Part shown: piece by piece, positions 1 through 6,666 of the stretch | How positions within the stretch are numbered: position 1 is the stretch's first letter | Layout: every line of letters begins with the position of its first letter | Source of the DNA: CAZKTF01 sp964555565 | GTDB lineage: Bacteria; Planctomycetota; JAJSAM01; JAKLKS01 | Direction of reading: 5' to 3' | Assembly (NCBI GenBank): GCA_964555565.1 | Contig: CAZKTF010000021.1 | Location: forward strand, 1 to 25,405 | DNA length: 25,405 nucleotides | Program-made: the position numbers and the translations under genes | The notes under the pieces: generated by a model | Told to the model about the DNA's origin: nothing | Databases searched by the model: none | What the model saw: the letters and a program-made list of their open reading frames with translations, nothing else

Positions 1-75
1 CCCCAGGGTCGGGCTGCCGCAGGCAGCCCGACAAGTCCCTGGGGCCCCCCTACAAGGGCCCGGCAAGCGCCGGGC
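1..75. repeat. REP-like hairpin cluster at the window edge
   Basis: Two nested stems are visible. The inner arm at 8-18 pairs perfectly over 11 bp with 22-32 around the loop GCA. The outer arm CCCCAGG at 1-7 pairs with CCTGGGG at 38-44. A second hairpin follows, with GCCCGGC at 58-64 pairing with GCCGGGC at 69-75. The string CCCCTACAA at 47-55 also occurs at 1466-1474, on the far side of the ATPase gene. No T-tract follows, so this resembles a REP-type element more than an intrinsic terminator. It may continue upstream of the window. Confidence 0.6.
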
Positions 76-91
76 GACGGCCGGGGGGGCG

Positions 92-177
92 TCCTTGAAA
101 ACCTGCCGTCGGGTGTCAAGGTTTCAAGGACGGGAAGTTCCTTGAAGATTCGAAGTCAAGGATCGAAACTTCAAGGA
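92..177. promoter_or_regulatory. Cluster of TTCAAGGA boxes upstream of the ATPase gene
   Basis: The octamer TTCAAGGA or its reverse complement occurs at 92-99 (-), 123-130 (+), 139-146 (-) and 170-177 (+). A seven-base version lies at 156-162 (+) and a weaker TCAAGG at 116-121. The last box overlaps the only Shine-Dalgarno-like AAGGA, which ends 2 bases before the ATG at 180. Alternating orientation and this position suggest an operator or a structured leader that could mask the start. This is inference; no matching known regulator is recognised. Confidence 0.4.
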
Positions 178-179
178 CC

Positions 180-1349
180 ATGTCGGCACTCGTCCCCCGC
201 ACCTCGGAGGTGGAGGCCGTCCGGCACCTCCTCCGGCGCAGCCCGGTGGTCGCCGTCCTGGGGGCCCGGCAGGTCGGCAAGAGCACCCTGGCCCGGAAGG
301 TCGCCTCGCACCAGCGCGGGCCGGTCCACCATTTCGACCTGGAGAGCCCCCGGGTCCGGCCCAAGTTCGCAGAGCCGATGTTCCTGCTCGAGCCCCTCCG
401 GGGTCTCGTCGTCCTCGACGAGGTCCAGCGGGTACCGGAGATCTTCCCCGTCCTCCGGGTCCTGGCGGACCGGCCGGACGCGCCCGCGCGGTTCCTCGTC
501 CTCGGGAGCGCCTCCCCGGATCTGTTGAGGCAGACTTCCGAGTCCCTCGCGGGGCGGATCGCCTTCCACGATCTCCAGGGGTTCGCGCTCGACGAGGTGG
601 GGCCGAACCGGCTCGACCGGCTGTGGATCCGGGGGCGGTTCCCGATGTCGTTCCTCGCGGGCTCCGAATCCGACAGCCTCCACTGGCGCCGGGACTACAT
701 CCGCACCTTCCTCGAGCGCGACCTCCCGGGGCTCGGGATCCCCTTCCCCGAGGAGACGTTGCGCCGGTTCTGGACGATGCTCGCCCACTACCACGGGCAG
801 ACCTGGAACGCCTCCGAGTTCGCGCGCGCGTTCGGCGTTGCGGACCACACCGTGCGCCGCTACCTCGACGCCCTCACCTGGACCTACGTGGTCGAACAAC
901 GCCGGCCCTGGACGGAGAACGTCGGGAAGCGGGTGGTCAAGTCCCCGCGCGTGTACCTGGCGGACACCGGGATCCTCCATGCCCTCCTGAACCTCCCGGA
1001 CCGGGAGGGTGTCGAGGGACACCCCCGTGTCGGGGCCTCCTGGGAGTCCTTCGCCGCCGCGGCGGTCCGCCGGCGCCTCGGCGCACGAGGGGATGAGTGC
1101 TACTTCTGGGCGACGCACGCGGGGGCGGAGCTGGACCTGCTCGTGGTGAGGGGGATCCGGAGGTACGGCTTCGAGATCAAGCGCACGGCGGAGCCCCGCG
1201 TGACGAAGTCGATGCGGATCGCGATGGAGGACCTGAGGCTGCCGGAGCTGACCGTCATCCACGCGGGGAAGGACAGCTTCCCGATGTCGAAGGGGATCCG
1301 CGCGGTGGCCCTGGCGCGCGTCCTCGAGGACCTGAAGCCGCTGCGGTGA
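180..1349 (+). CDS. AAA-family ATPase with C-terminal DUF4143-type domain
   Basis: This is a 389-residue P-loop ATPase of the AAA_14 plus DUF4143 type, a large bacterial and archaeal family of unproven function often found in accessory DNA. Walker A is GARQVGKST at residues 28-36, with K34 binding phosphate. Walker B is VVLDE at 77-81. A sensor-like LGSAS lies at 108-112, and ESLAGR at 121-126 supplies a conserved arginine. A helix-turn-helix-like stretch follows at about 215-245. The DUF4143 part contains YLADTGILHALL and, near the C-terminus, FEIKRT, which recalls a nuclease-like fold. The ATG at 180 gives the usual short lead-in to Walker A. The gene is complete and stands alone, with REP-like repeats on both sides. 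It could be a DNA-associated or defence-related ATPase, but the sequence does not decide this. Confidence 0.88.
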   Translation: MSALVPRTSEVEAVRHLLRRSPVVAVLGARQVGKSTLARKVASHQRGPVHHFDLESPRVRPKFAEPMFLLEPLRGLVVLDEVQRVPEIFPVLRVLADRPDAPARFLVLGSASPDLLRQTSESLAGRIAFHDLQGFALDEVGPNRLDRLWIRGRFPMSFLAGSESDSLHWRRDYIRTFLERDLPGLGIPFPEETLRRFWTMLAHYHGQTWNASEFARAFGVADHTVRRYLDALTWTYVVEQRRPWTENVGKRVVKSPRVYLADTGILHALLNLPDREGVEGHPRVGASWESFAAAAVRRRLGARGDECYFWATHAGAELDLLVVRGIRRYGFEIKRTAEPRVTKSMRIAMEDLRLPELTVIHAGKDSFPMSKGIRAVALARVLEDLKPLR

Positions 1350-1363
1350 CGGGGACGGTTGGG

Positions 1364-1377
1364 CGGCCCGAGGGCCG
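1364..1377. other. Small hairpin downstream of the ATPase gene
   Basis: CGGCCC at 1364-1369 pairs perfectly with GGGCCG at 1372-1377 around a 2-base loop, 15 bases past the ATPase stop. It could act in 3-prime end formation, but there is no T-run, and it abuts the repeat block that follows. Confidence 0.3.
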
Positions 1378-1381
1378 AACG

Positions 1382-1474
1382 CGCCCGGGGAACAGGCCAA
1401 CGGCGGGCGACCCAAGGGTCGGAGACGCCCGGGGGACAGGCCAACGGCGGGCGACCCAAGGGTCGCCCCTACAA
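1382..1474. repeat. Two-copy 40-bp tandem repeat with terminal hairpin
   Basis: A 40-bp unit at 1382-1421 recurs at 1426-1465, a period of 44 bp. I see one mismatch, an A against a G, after the CGCCCGGGG start. Copy two runs into a perfect 9-bp hairpin, GGGCGACCC at 1449-1457 and GGGTCGCCC at 1460-1468, and ends in CCCCTACAA (1466-1474). That last string is shared with the repeat at 47-55. The block resembles a dispersed REP-like element that has partly duplicated. Confidence 0.75.
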
Positions 1475-1491
1475 AGGCGTATGATCCCGAC

Positions 1492-1761
1492 GTGAAAGCT
1501 CGCACGGCCTCCGCCCGGTCCCGAGCACGCGCGATGTCGCGCGTCGCCCGCTACATGGCCCTCGCCCCGGACGACGCGACCTGGGCACGGGCGGCAGTGG
1601 AGCCCTACGCCACGATGACCCCCGAGGAACGCCTCGATGCGCTCGCGGCCCTGAACGGATGGATGGACTTCCTCCTGGCGGGACGGCCCCCGGAGACCGA
1701 GGACGGGGAGCGGCCCTTCTGGATGCTCTGGAGGAACCCCGGCCTTGGCCGCGCTCGCTGA
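1492..1761 (+). CDS. Small hypothetical protein paired with a nucleotidyltransferase
   Basis: This is an 89-residue protein with a GTG start and only a weak upstream AAGG. I do not recognise a named family. It has a basic Arg/Ala-rich N-terminus, a helical MTPEERLDALAALN segment and an acidic-to-aromatic C-terminal part ending in PFWMLWRNPG. Similar small TPEER-type proteins often sit next to MNT-type nucleotidyltransferases. Its stop lies inside the next gene, overlapping it by 17 bases, which implies translational coupling. The likely role is a partner or antitoxin of that nucleotidyltransferase; this rests on gene order, not on a motif. Confidence 0.62.
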   Translation: MKARTASARSRARAMSRVARYMALAPDDATWARAAVEPYATMTPEERLDALAALNGWMDFLLAGRPPETEDGERPFWMLWRNPGLGRAR

Positions 1762-2317
1762 CCTCCCCGGCCTGGCGGCCCGGATCTCGTCGGCCCTGTC
1801 GGACGCGAAGGTCCCGCACGCGATCTCCGGCGCCATGGCGATGGCGGTCCACGGCTTCATCCGGGCCACGCGGGACATCGACATCCTGGTCGTCGTGCCC
1901 GGCGTGCGGCTCCCGGAGGTCTTCGCCGTGGTCCGCCGCTTCGGCTTCGAGGGGGAGGACCGCGAGCTGATCGCGGCCCTGAGGGAGCGCTCCGTCGCCG
2001 CCCTCCGCTCCGGGCCCGCGGCGGTGGAGATCCTCGCCCCGTCCCTTCCCTACCACCGGCAGGTCCTCCTCCGCGCGGTTCCCCTCGACCTCGGGGGGAC
2101 GAAGGTGCCCTTCGTGGCCCCGGAGGACCTCGTGGTCCTGAAGATCCTCTGGCTCCGGGACAAGGACCGGGCCGACGTCCGGGCCCTCCTGGCCGCCCGG
2201 CGGGGGCGGTTCGACCATGCCTACGTGAGGACGACCCTGGGCGACCTCCTCCCTGAGGGAGACGCGCGGCTGGGCGAGTTCGAGAGGATCGCCGCCGAGG
2301 CCGGCCGGGGCGCCTGA
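1745..2317 (+). CDS. Nucleotidyltransferase-fold protein (DUF6036/AbiEii-like)
   Basis: This is a 190-residue protein of the DNA polymerase-beta nucleotidyltransferase superfamily. The core has SGA at residues 28-30, then RDIDIL at 43-48, where D44 and D46 are the metal-binding pair. E95 in VEIL occupies the usual third acidic position. The C-terminal half has the pattern common in AbiEii/DUF6036-type proteins: APEDLVVLKILW, then a KDRADV segment. The start is TTG at 1745, supported by GGAGGA at 1730-1735 with a 9-base spacer. Its overlap with the preceding 89-residue frame suggests a two-gene toxin-antitoxin-like unit. The family is fairly clear, but the substrate and any toxic activity are not. 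An ordinary small-molecule or RNA nucleotidyltransferase is possible. Confidence 0.78.
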   Translation: MAALADLPGLAARISSALSDAKVPHAISGAMAMAVHGFIRATRDIDILVVVPGVRLPEVFAVVRRFGFEGEDRELIAALRERSVAALRSGPAAVEILAPSLPYHRQVLLRAVPLDLGGTKVPFVAPEDLVVLKILWLRDKDRADVRALLAARRGRFDHAYVRTTLGDLLPEGDARLGEFERIAAEAGRGA

Positions 2318-2356
2318 GGGGACCCGCAGAGCGCGCGGGGGGGCGGGCGGAACTGA

Positions 2357-2551
2357 CGGCGTTCGTCCTGGTGCGTCTCGAACGTCGCAGTGAAGGAGGA
2401 CGAGAACGAGAACATCCGGTCTGTGAAGGCGGACCCCAAGCAGCGAATCGACGGGGTCGTGGCGGTGGTGACCGCGCTCTCACGGTTCATGGTCCTGCCG
2501 GACCGGCCCTCCTCTCCCTACGCGGTTCGAGGGGTCAGGGTGGTAGGGTGA
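2357..2551 (+). pseudogene. Relic of phage terminase large subunit C-terminus
   Basis: An open stretch after the in-frame stop at 2354-2356 encodes about 64 residues that resemble the extreme C-terminus of HK97-type terminase large subunits. The pieces appear in family order: WCVSNVAVK, ENIRSVKAD, RIDGVVAVVTAL, and a final SPYAVRGV before the TGA. From memory, intact TerL proteins end with W..SNV.V, then NI.P.K, then RIDGIVALI.ALGR, then a Y..RG tail. The ATPase and nuclease domains are absent, and upstream sequence to 2318 shows nothing recognisable. A GTG at 2390 could start a 53-residue peptide, but a functional product is unlikely. It marks a decayed prophage or phage-derived segment in the accessory region. 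Confidence 0.7.
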
Positions 2552-2598
2552 CCCGCCTGGTGGGGGGAATGGCGCGACCTTGGCCCGGCAGATTGGGT

Positions 2599-2626
2599 TT
2601 GCAGTGTTCACGAAAAATGCTATGTT
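2599..2626 (+). promoter_or_regulatory. Sigma70-like promoter with extended -10 for the AbiE-type operon
   Basis: TTGCAG at 2599-2604 is followed after 16 bases by TATGTT at 2621-2626, preceded by TG at 2618-2619 (extended -10). Transcription would start near 2633, a few bases before the GTG at 2636, giving an almost leaderless mRNA. The -10 hexamer overlaps the second operator box. Confidence 0.55.
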
Positions 2627-2660
2627 CACGGAGCCGTGAACAAGGCCAATGACGTGAACA
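2605..2660. promoter_or_regulatory. Symmetric four-box operator (TGTTCACG) over the promoter and start codon
   Basis: TGTTCACG occurs at 2605-2612 and 2623-2630. Its reverse complement CGTGAACA occurs at 2635-2642 and 2653-2660. Both box pairs share one centre at 2632.5, with 18-base steps on each side and a 4-base central gap. The boxes cover the region between -35 and -10, the -10 itself, the expected transcription start and both candidate GTG starts (2636, 2654). AbiEi-family antitoxins are known to repress their own operons through inverted repeats, so the next gene product is the obvious candidate ligand. Confidence 0.75.
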
Positions 2661-3793
2661 CAAGACCGACCTCTCGATCCGCCCTCGAGCAGGCGCTCCT
2701 GGATAAGATCCAGGGGCTCGTGTCCGAGATCGGCTGGCAGGCGGAGGTGAGCAGCCAGGGCCCATCCAAGGGGAAGGGTATCTGGGTACCGGACGCGAAG
2801 GTCCTCCTGCGGACCCGGGAGGGAAGCAAGGCGGAACTGTGGGTGGAGGTCAAGACCGAGGCCCGCCCCGGTGGGTTCGAAACCTGGGCGGAGCAGCGCC
2901 GCCCCGACCGATCCGACCGTGTGGCAGTTCCAGTGCTGGCGGCCCCTACCGTTTCTGACCGACTCGCCGGTGTGTGCCGGCGTGCGGGTTGGAGTTGGTA
3001 CGACCTCGCCGGCAACTGCCGAATCCATGTCCCGGGTCTCCTCCACATCGAACGCCGGGGGAATCCGCCCGTCCGCACGGTCCGCCGGCCCGGCGCGAAC
3101 CTGAGCACGCCGGCAGCCGCCCGTGTCATCCGGGCGCTGCTGACCCCGGCGCACGCCGAATCCGCATGGAGTCACCGGTACCTGTTGGAGCAGACGTACT
3201 GGCACGAGATCCCCAAGGACCGCCCGGTCAGCATCGGCCTCATCAACAAGGTCGTGCGATACCTGCGCGACGAGGGGTTCATCGAGGATGCAAAGGATGG
3301 TGGTGTTCGCCTCCGAGACCCGAAGGGGCTGCTCGACGCCTGGAACCAGGCCTATCGCTTTGACCGGCATGAGCGACGGAGCTACTTCACACTCCAGAAG
3401 GGCACTCAACTGGAAGAGTCGCTCTGCGAGACGAACGCAGGAGGCATGGCCGCCTACGCCGCCTTCTCCGCCGCAGAGCGCCAGGCGCCGCATGTGCGGC
3501 AGGCCAAGACCTGGGTCTACGTTGCAGCCCGATACCTCGACGCCTTGGTTCATCACACGGAGGCGAAGGCTGTCGAGTCCGGGGACAACCTCGTCCTGCT
3601 CATTCCGGACGACCCCGGGGTGTTCCTGTCGTTCGACGCGGACACCTTCGTCGGGGAGAAGCGGCTCCACTCTACGGACCCGGTACAGACCTATGTCGAT
3701 CTCCTCCATTGTGGGGGGCGCGGGGAGGAGGCCGCCCAAGCGCTCCTGGATCAGAAGCTGCTTCCCCCATGGAAGAAGGCCGGCCTCGCATGA
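2636..3793 (+). CDS. AbiEi-type antitoxin/autorepressor with PD-(D/E)XK-like N-terminus
   Basis: This 385-residue protein resembles the longer type IV AbiEi-family antitoxins. Residues about 18-75 hold a restriction-nuclease-like pattern: P52-D53, then E71-V-K73 in WVEVK. The segment VLAAPTVSDRLAGVC, then DLAGNCRI, matches the family pattern of an APYLS-type strand followed by DLSGN. A winged helix-turn-helix follows at about 155-215, and a C-terminal AbiEi-like domain completes the protein. It should bind the operator over its own promoter and neutralise the downstream nucleotidyltransferase. The start is GTG at 2636, or GTG at 2654 in the same frame; both lie inside operator boxes and neither has a good ribosome site. 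The stop overlaps the next start as ATGA. Codons with A or T at the third position are commoner here than in the flanking genes, which suggests transfer. Confidence 0.8.
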   Translation: MNKANDVNTRPTSRSALEQALLDKIQGLVSEIGWQAEVSSQGPSKGKGIWVPDAKVLLRTREGSKAELWVEVKTEARPGGFETWAEQRRPDRSDRVAVPVLAAPTVSDRLAGVCRRAGWSWYDLAGNCRIHVPGLLHIERRGNPPVRTVRRPGANLSTPAAARVIRALLTPAHAESAWSHRYLLEQTYWHEIPKDRPVSIGLINKVVRYLRDEGFIEDAKDGGVRLRDPKGLLDAWNQAYRFDRHERRSYFTLQKGTQLEESLCETNAGGMAAYAAFSAAERQAPHVRQAKTWVYVAARYLDALVHHTEAKAVESGDNLVLLIPDDPGVFLSFDADTFVGEKRLHSTDPVQTYVDLLHCGGRGEEAAQALLDQKLLPPWKKAGLA

Positions 3794-4638
3794 ACAGGGA
3801 ACCCCGCACGCTGGCGGACTACGGAGGTCGCGAGACCGAGGCCGCTCGTCGTGTCCTCATCGACCTGGGCCAGGTGCTGGCGGAGTACTTCAAGGGCAGC
3901 ATCGTGGTCGTTGGTGGATGGGTACCGGAGTTGCTCCTGCATGACGCTGCGGAACGGCACAGCGGAAGCAACGACGTGGACATCGCGTTCGACCCGGACA
4001 TGCTTGACGAGGGCAAGTACGCGGAACTCGTGAAGGCCCTGCTGGCCACGCGCCGCTACAAGATGACCAAGAAGGCGTTCAAGCTGCAGGCGACTGTGAA
4101 ACTCGGCGACGGTGGCCCTCCGATCGTCGTGGATATCGACTTCCTGAAGCCACCAGGGAAGGGCCGCGGCAGGAGAGGGGCACCGCGGCTTCGGGGATTC
4201 CGGCCGTTGGACGCGGACGGCTGCGCTGCCGCATTCCTGAACCCTCGCCGACTGAAGCTCGAGGGCCGGACGATCGCAGGGGCTGACAACACCGTCGATG
4301 TTCTCGTAGCTTCCGTGGCCGACTTCCTCGTCATGAAGTCGTACGCCTTGGCGGGGAGAGACAAACCCAAGGACGCCTACGACATCTGCTACTCCCTCGA
4401 CCACGCTCCGAGGGGAATGCGGGGTTTGGGCGCCGAGTGGCGGCGGAGGCGGGACGACAATCTCGTCTCCGGAGCGCTGAAGCACCTCCGGGAGAAGTTC
4501 AAGTCCGTCAAGTCCTACGGACCGAGGCAGGTCGTCGAGTTCCTCAACCCAGCCACGGCCGAGGCAGAGGAGATCCAAGCCCGGAGAGCCTTCGAACTCG
4601 TGAACAGGTTCCTCGAACTGGTGGGCGAGGGCACGTAG
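3790..4638 (+). CDS. AbiEii-type nucleotidyltransferase toxin
   Basis: This is a 282-residue nucleotidyltransferase of the AbiEii/MenT superfamily. VVGGWVPELL at residues 40-49 is the GG loop. SNDVDIAF carries the metal pair D62 and D64, and VVDIDFL carries acidic D115 and D117. The family-typical C-terminal signature is VMKSYALAGR followed by DKPKDAYDI, with K183, R190, K194 and D198. Known members transfer nucleotides to tRNA or other targets and block growth; AbiE systems act as toxin-antitoxin and phage-abortive modules. The ATG at 3790 overlaps the antitoxin stop by 4 bases, so translation should be coupled. An earlier in-frame start exists at 3709 but lies deep inside the upstream gene and adds no domain. 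The substrate and any anti-phage activity here are inferred. Confidence 0.82.
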   Translation: MNREPRTLADYGGRETEAARRVLIDLGQVLAEYFKGSIVVVGGWVPELLLHDAAERHSGSNDVDIAFDPDMLDEGKYAELVKALLATRRYKMTKKAFKLQATVKLGDGGPPIVVDIDFLKPPGKGRGRRGAPRLRGFRPLDADGCAAAFLNPRRLKLEGRTIAGADNTVDVLVASVADFLVMKSYALAGRDKPKDAYDICYSLDHAPRGMRGLGAEWRRRRDDNLVSGALKHLREKFKSVKSYGPRQVVEFLNPATAEAEEIQARRAFELVNRFLELVGEGT

Positions 4639-4745
4639 CGGTCGTCCTTGTGGTTGGCCCGGGGTGGCCCTCCGGAGAGCCTCGGGAGTGGCGGTGACCG
4701 ACGACTTGGCGCTCCGGTGCGCCAGGCGCGGGCGAAGGGCCGGGC

Positions 4746-4786
4746 GGGGAGCGCCCCGGGGGGGCCTGGGGGGGGCCCGCGGGGGG
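4746..4786 (+). other. G-run cluster with G-quadruplex potential
   Basis: Four runs of four or more G lie close together at 4746-4749, 4758-4764, 4768-4775 and 4781-4786. They precede the putative promoter of the signalling operon. The runs alternate with C-runs, so competing hairpins are equally plausible. The rest of the gap from 4639 to 4910 shows no gene that I can recognise. Confidence 0.3.
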
Positions 4787-4818
4787 TCCGAATCGCGTTT
4801 CCCCCGGCCCGTGGACGG

Positions 4819-4827
4819 TGCTATCCT
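4819..4827 (+). promoter_or_regulatory. Candidate extended -10 element for the signalling operon
   Basis: TGCTATCCT has a TG-N preceding a TATCCT hexamer, 84 bases before the ATG at 4911. No convincing -35 is seen; TTTCCC at 4798-4803 lies at an 18-base spacing. Support is limited to resemblance to the other candidate promoters at 2618-2626 and 14795-14803. Confidence 0.35.
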
Positions 4828-4910
4828 CCGGCGGCCACGGGACGTAAGGCAACGGTGGGCGATTCCGGCGCGAGGGCTCCGGGTGCGCCCCGCCGGGGAA
4901 GGGAGAGGGG

Positions 4911-6623
4911 ATGGTCCGCGCCGCGCCGCGCACGGGACGGGCCCCCGCTCGGGGTCGCCGGACCCCCGGGAGGCGGGGGGGGGGCGTCCTCGCCGCCGGG
5001 CTGGCGCTGGCCGCCCTGCTGGCCCCGGGGACTCCCGCCCTGGCCCAGGCGGCCGCGAAGCCGGACAGCCAGCGCAGGCTCGAGTTCGAGTACACCTGCT
5101 ACTTCGAGGTGCCGGAGTGGAAGGAGCGCGACAAGACCCTCTTCGTGGATCGGGTGAAGGCGCAGGTGGACGTCCACAGGTCGGCCGGTTCCAGGGAACT
5201 CCAGAAGGTGGTCGAGATCTACGCCAGGGCCCTCCGGGAGCTGGTCACCCTCCGGAAGGACGAGGGGAAGCTCCCCGACGCCATGGTCCACCTCGAGGCC
5301 ATCGGGGCCATCCCCGACGCGGATGCCAACCCGACGGTGAAGCGGTGGAAGGCCGAGACCGGGGAGCTCCGCGCCGGCCTCAAGCTCGCGAAGGCCGACG
5401 CGCTCGGGGACGACTCCCCCGAGGCCGTGACCCTCTACCGGGAGGTCCTCGCCCAGAGCCAGGGGGATTCCTGCACGAAGGCGATGAAGAAGCTGATCGA
5501 GCGCGGGAAGGCCCGGGCCGACTACGAGAACAAGATCAAGGACCCCGATCCGGAGGTGCAGGTCGGGGCCCTGGACGGTGTCCTGGGATTCGTCGGGAAC
5601 CCGCCCGACGGCGCGACGAGCGAGGCCAAGGGCCTCCTCGCGGACATCGTGAGGCAGCGGGACACCCTGAAGGGCGACCTCATCTCGCTCTCCTTCGGGG
5701 CGCTGGCGGTGCCCTGGTCAGGACCGGCCTACGCCTCCGACCTCGGCTCGATCCGCGCGGAGATCGCCCCCTCGGGGGGGCCGGCCGGGAGCGGGCGCAC
5801 GGTGGACAAGCCCGGCGGCAAGCGGCTCTACATCAAGCAGGCGGGGACCTACGAGGTCCGGGTCTTCGCCGCGGAGGAATCGCGCTACCCCGTCGCCCTC
5901 TGGCTCGAGGTGCGGCTGAAGAAGGGCGAGAGCCTGAATCTGCTCGTCCCCGTGAAGATCCCCCGGGGGATGGTCTACCTGGGCCCCTGGCAGGAGGGGG
6001 GCGCCAAGCACGGGGGCTTCTTCGCGGACCGGACCGAGTTGACTGTCGGCGACGCCCGGGCGACCGGGGTCCTGGGGAGGTTCGCCCCCGTCGAGGCCAA
6101 GGCGAACGATTTGAAGGACCCGGCCCAGCCGCTCTGGGGGGTCACGGAGGACGCGGCCCGGGCGCTGGCCCAGGCGCTCAAGAAGGCGATCCCCACGGAC
6201 GCGCAGTGGCTCGACATGGCCTACGGTCCCGCCGCCCTGGGCCTCACCTACCCGTGGAAAGGCTCCAAGTGCGAGCCGGGGAAGCACGCGGAGGCCGGCC
6301 GGGGGAAGGAGCAGCCGTCGGCGGTCGGCTCCATGCCCGAGGGCGCGTCCCCCTTCGGCATCCTCGACCTCATCGGGAACGAGTCGGAGTGGGTGGAGCG
6401 GCCGGTGAAGGGGACCCCGCACCTCTGGGCGCTCGGGGGTTCCTACTACGACCCCGCGCCCGTGCCCGCGGCGGCGGGGAAGCGGACGCTGCTCCGGGAC
6501 CCGCGCCCCGGGCCGAAGGCCCAGGCGGCGGTGGAGGCGGTGGACCAGTCCTACGCGGATTACCGTTGCGACAAGGATGCTGACTACTACGACATGGGGG
6601 TCCGTTTCGTCGTCCCGCTTTAG
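4911..6623 (+). CDS. Secreted protein with degenerate SUMF1/FGE-sulfatase-like domain
   Basis: This is a 570-residue exported protein. A long Arg-rich n-region is followed by a hydrophobic core at about 26-38 and a likely cleavage after ALA at residue 45. Residues about 50-260 are helical and TPR-like. A beta-rich segment at about 300-345 ends in NLLVPVKIPRGMVYLG, leading into a C-terminal SUMF1-type domain. The domain's landmarks are FGILDLIGNESEWV, ALGGSYYD and the final MGVRFVV; related proteins carry GLYDMxGNVWEW, RGGSW and GFR at these places. I do not see the cysteine pair of true formylglycine-generating enzyme, so the domain is probably structural or a binding module. It opens a five-gene run with the kinases and phosphatase, 43 bases before the lipoprotein gene, which suggests an extracytoplasmic role in that system. 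The ATG has a purine-rich GGGAGAGGGG just upstream. Confidence 0.75.
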   Translation: MVRAAPRTGRAPARGRRTPGRRGGGVLAAGLALAALLAPGTPALAQAAAKPDSQRRLEFEYTCYFEVPEWKERDKTLFVDRVKAQVDVHRSAGSRELQKVVEIYARALRELVTLRKDEGKLPDAMVHLEAIGAIPDADANPTVKRWKAETGELRAGLKLAKADALGDDSPEAVTLYREVLAQSQGDSCTKAMKKLIERGKARADYENKIKDPDPEVQVGALDGVLGFVGNPPDGATSEAKGLLADIVRQRDTLKGDLISLSFGALAVPWSGPAYASDLGSIRAEIAPSGGPAGSGRTVDKPGGKRLYIKQAGTYEVRVFAAEESRYPVALWLEVRLKKGESLNLLVPVKIPRGMVYLGPWQEGGAKHGGFFADRTELTVGDARATGVLGRFAPVEAKANDLKDPAQPLWGVTEDAARALAQALKKAIPTDAQWLDMAYGPAALGLTYPWKGSKCEPGKHAEAGRGKEQPSAVGSMPEGASPFGILDLIGNESEWVERPVKGTPHLWALGGSYYDPAPVPAAAGKRTLLRDPRPGPKAQAAVEAVDQSYADYRCDKDADYYDMGVRFVVPL

Positions 6624-6666
6624 TAGCGGGGCCGGGGGCTGAGGTCGTCCAAAGGAGGGTCACGAC

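Noticed and set aside
1382..1474. A CRISPR array
   Set aside because: Only two copies exist, separated by 4 bases rather than a spacer, and each carries REP-like features.
2371..2652. A 93-residue plus-strand frame over the terminase relic and operator
   Set aside because: It runs through the promoter/operator and has no family resemblance; the neighbouring frame carries the TerL-like pattern.
2480..3739. A 419-residue minus-strand frame antisense to the AbiEi-type gene
   Set aside because: No domain or ribosome site, and the plus-strand gene explains the region.
4639..4910. Possible tRNA or small RNA in the gap before the signalling operon
   Set aside because: No cloverleaf, no conserved T-loop and no CCA end; only G/C runs and a candidate -10 are visible.
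4664..6583. A 639-residue plus-strand frame overlapping the SUMF1-like gene
   Set aside because: It is Arg/Gly/Pro-rich with no signal peptide or domain; the 4911-6623 frame has both.
6300..6620. A true formylglycine-generating enzyme in the SUMF1-like protein
   Set aside because: The active-site cysteine pair of FGE is not seen, and no sulfatase gene is nearby.
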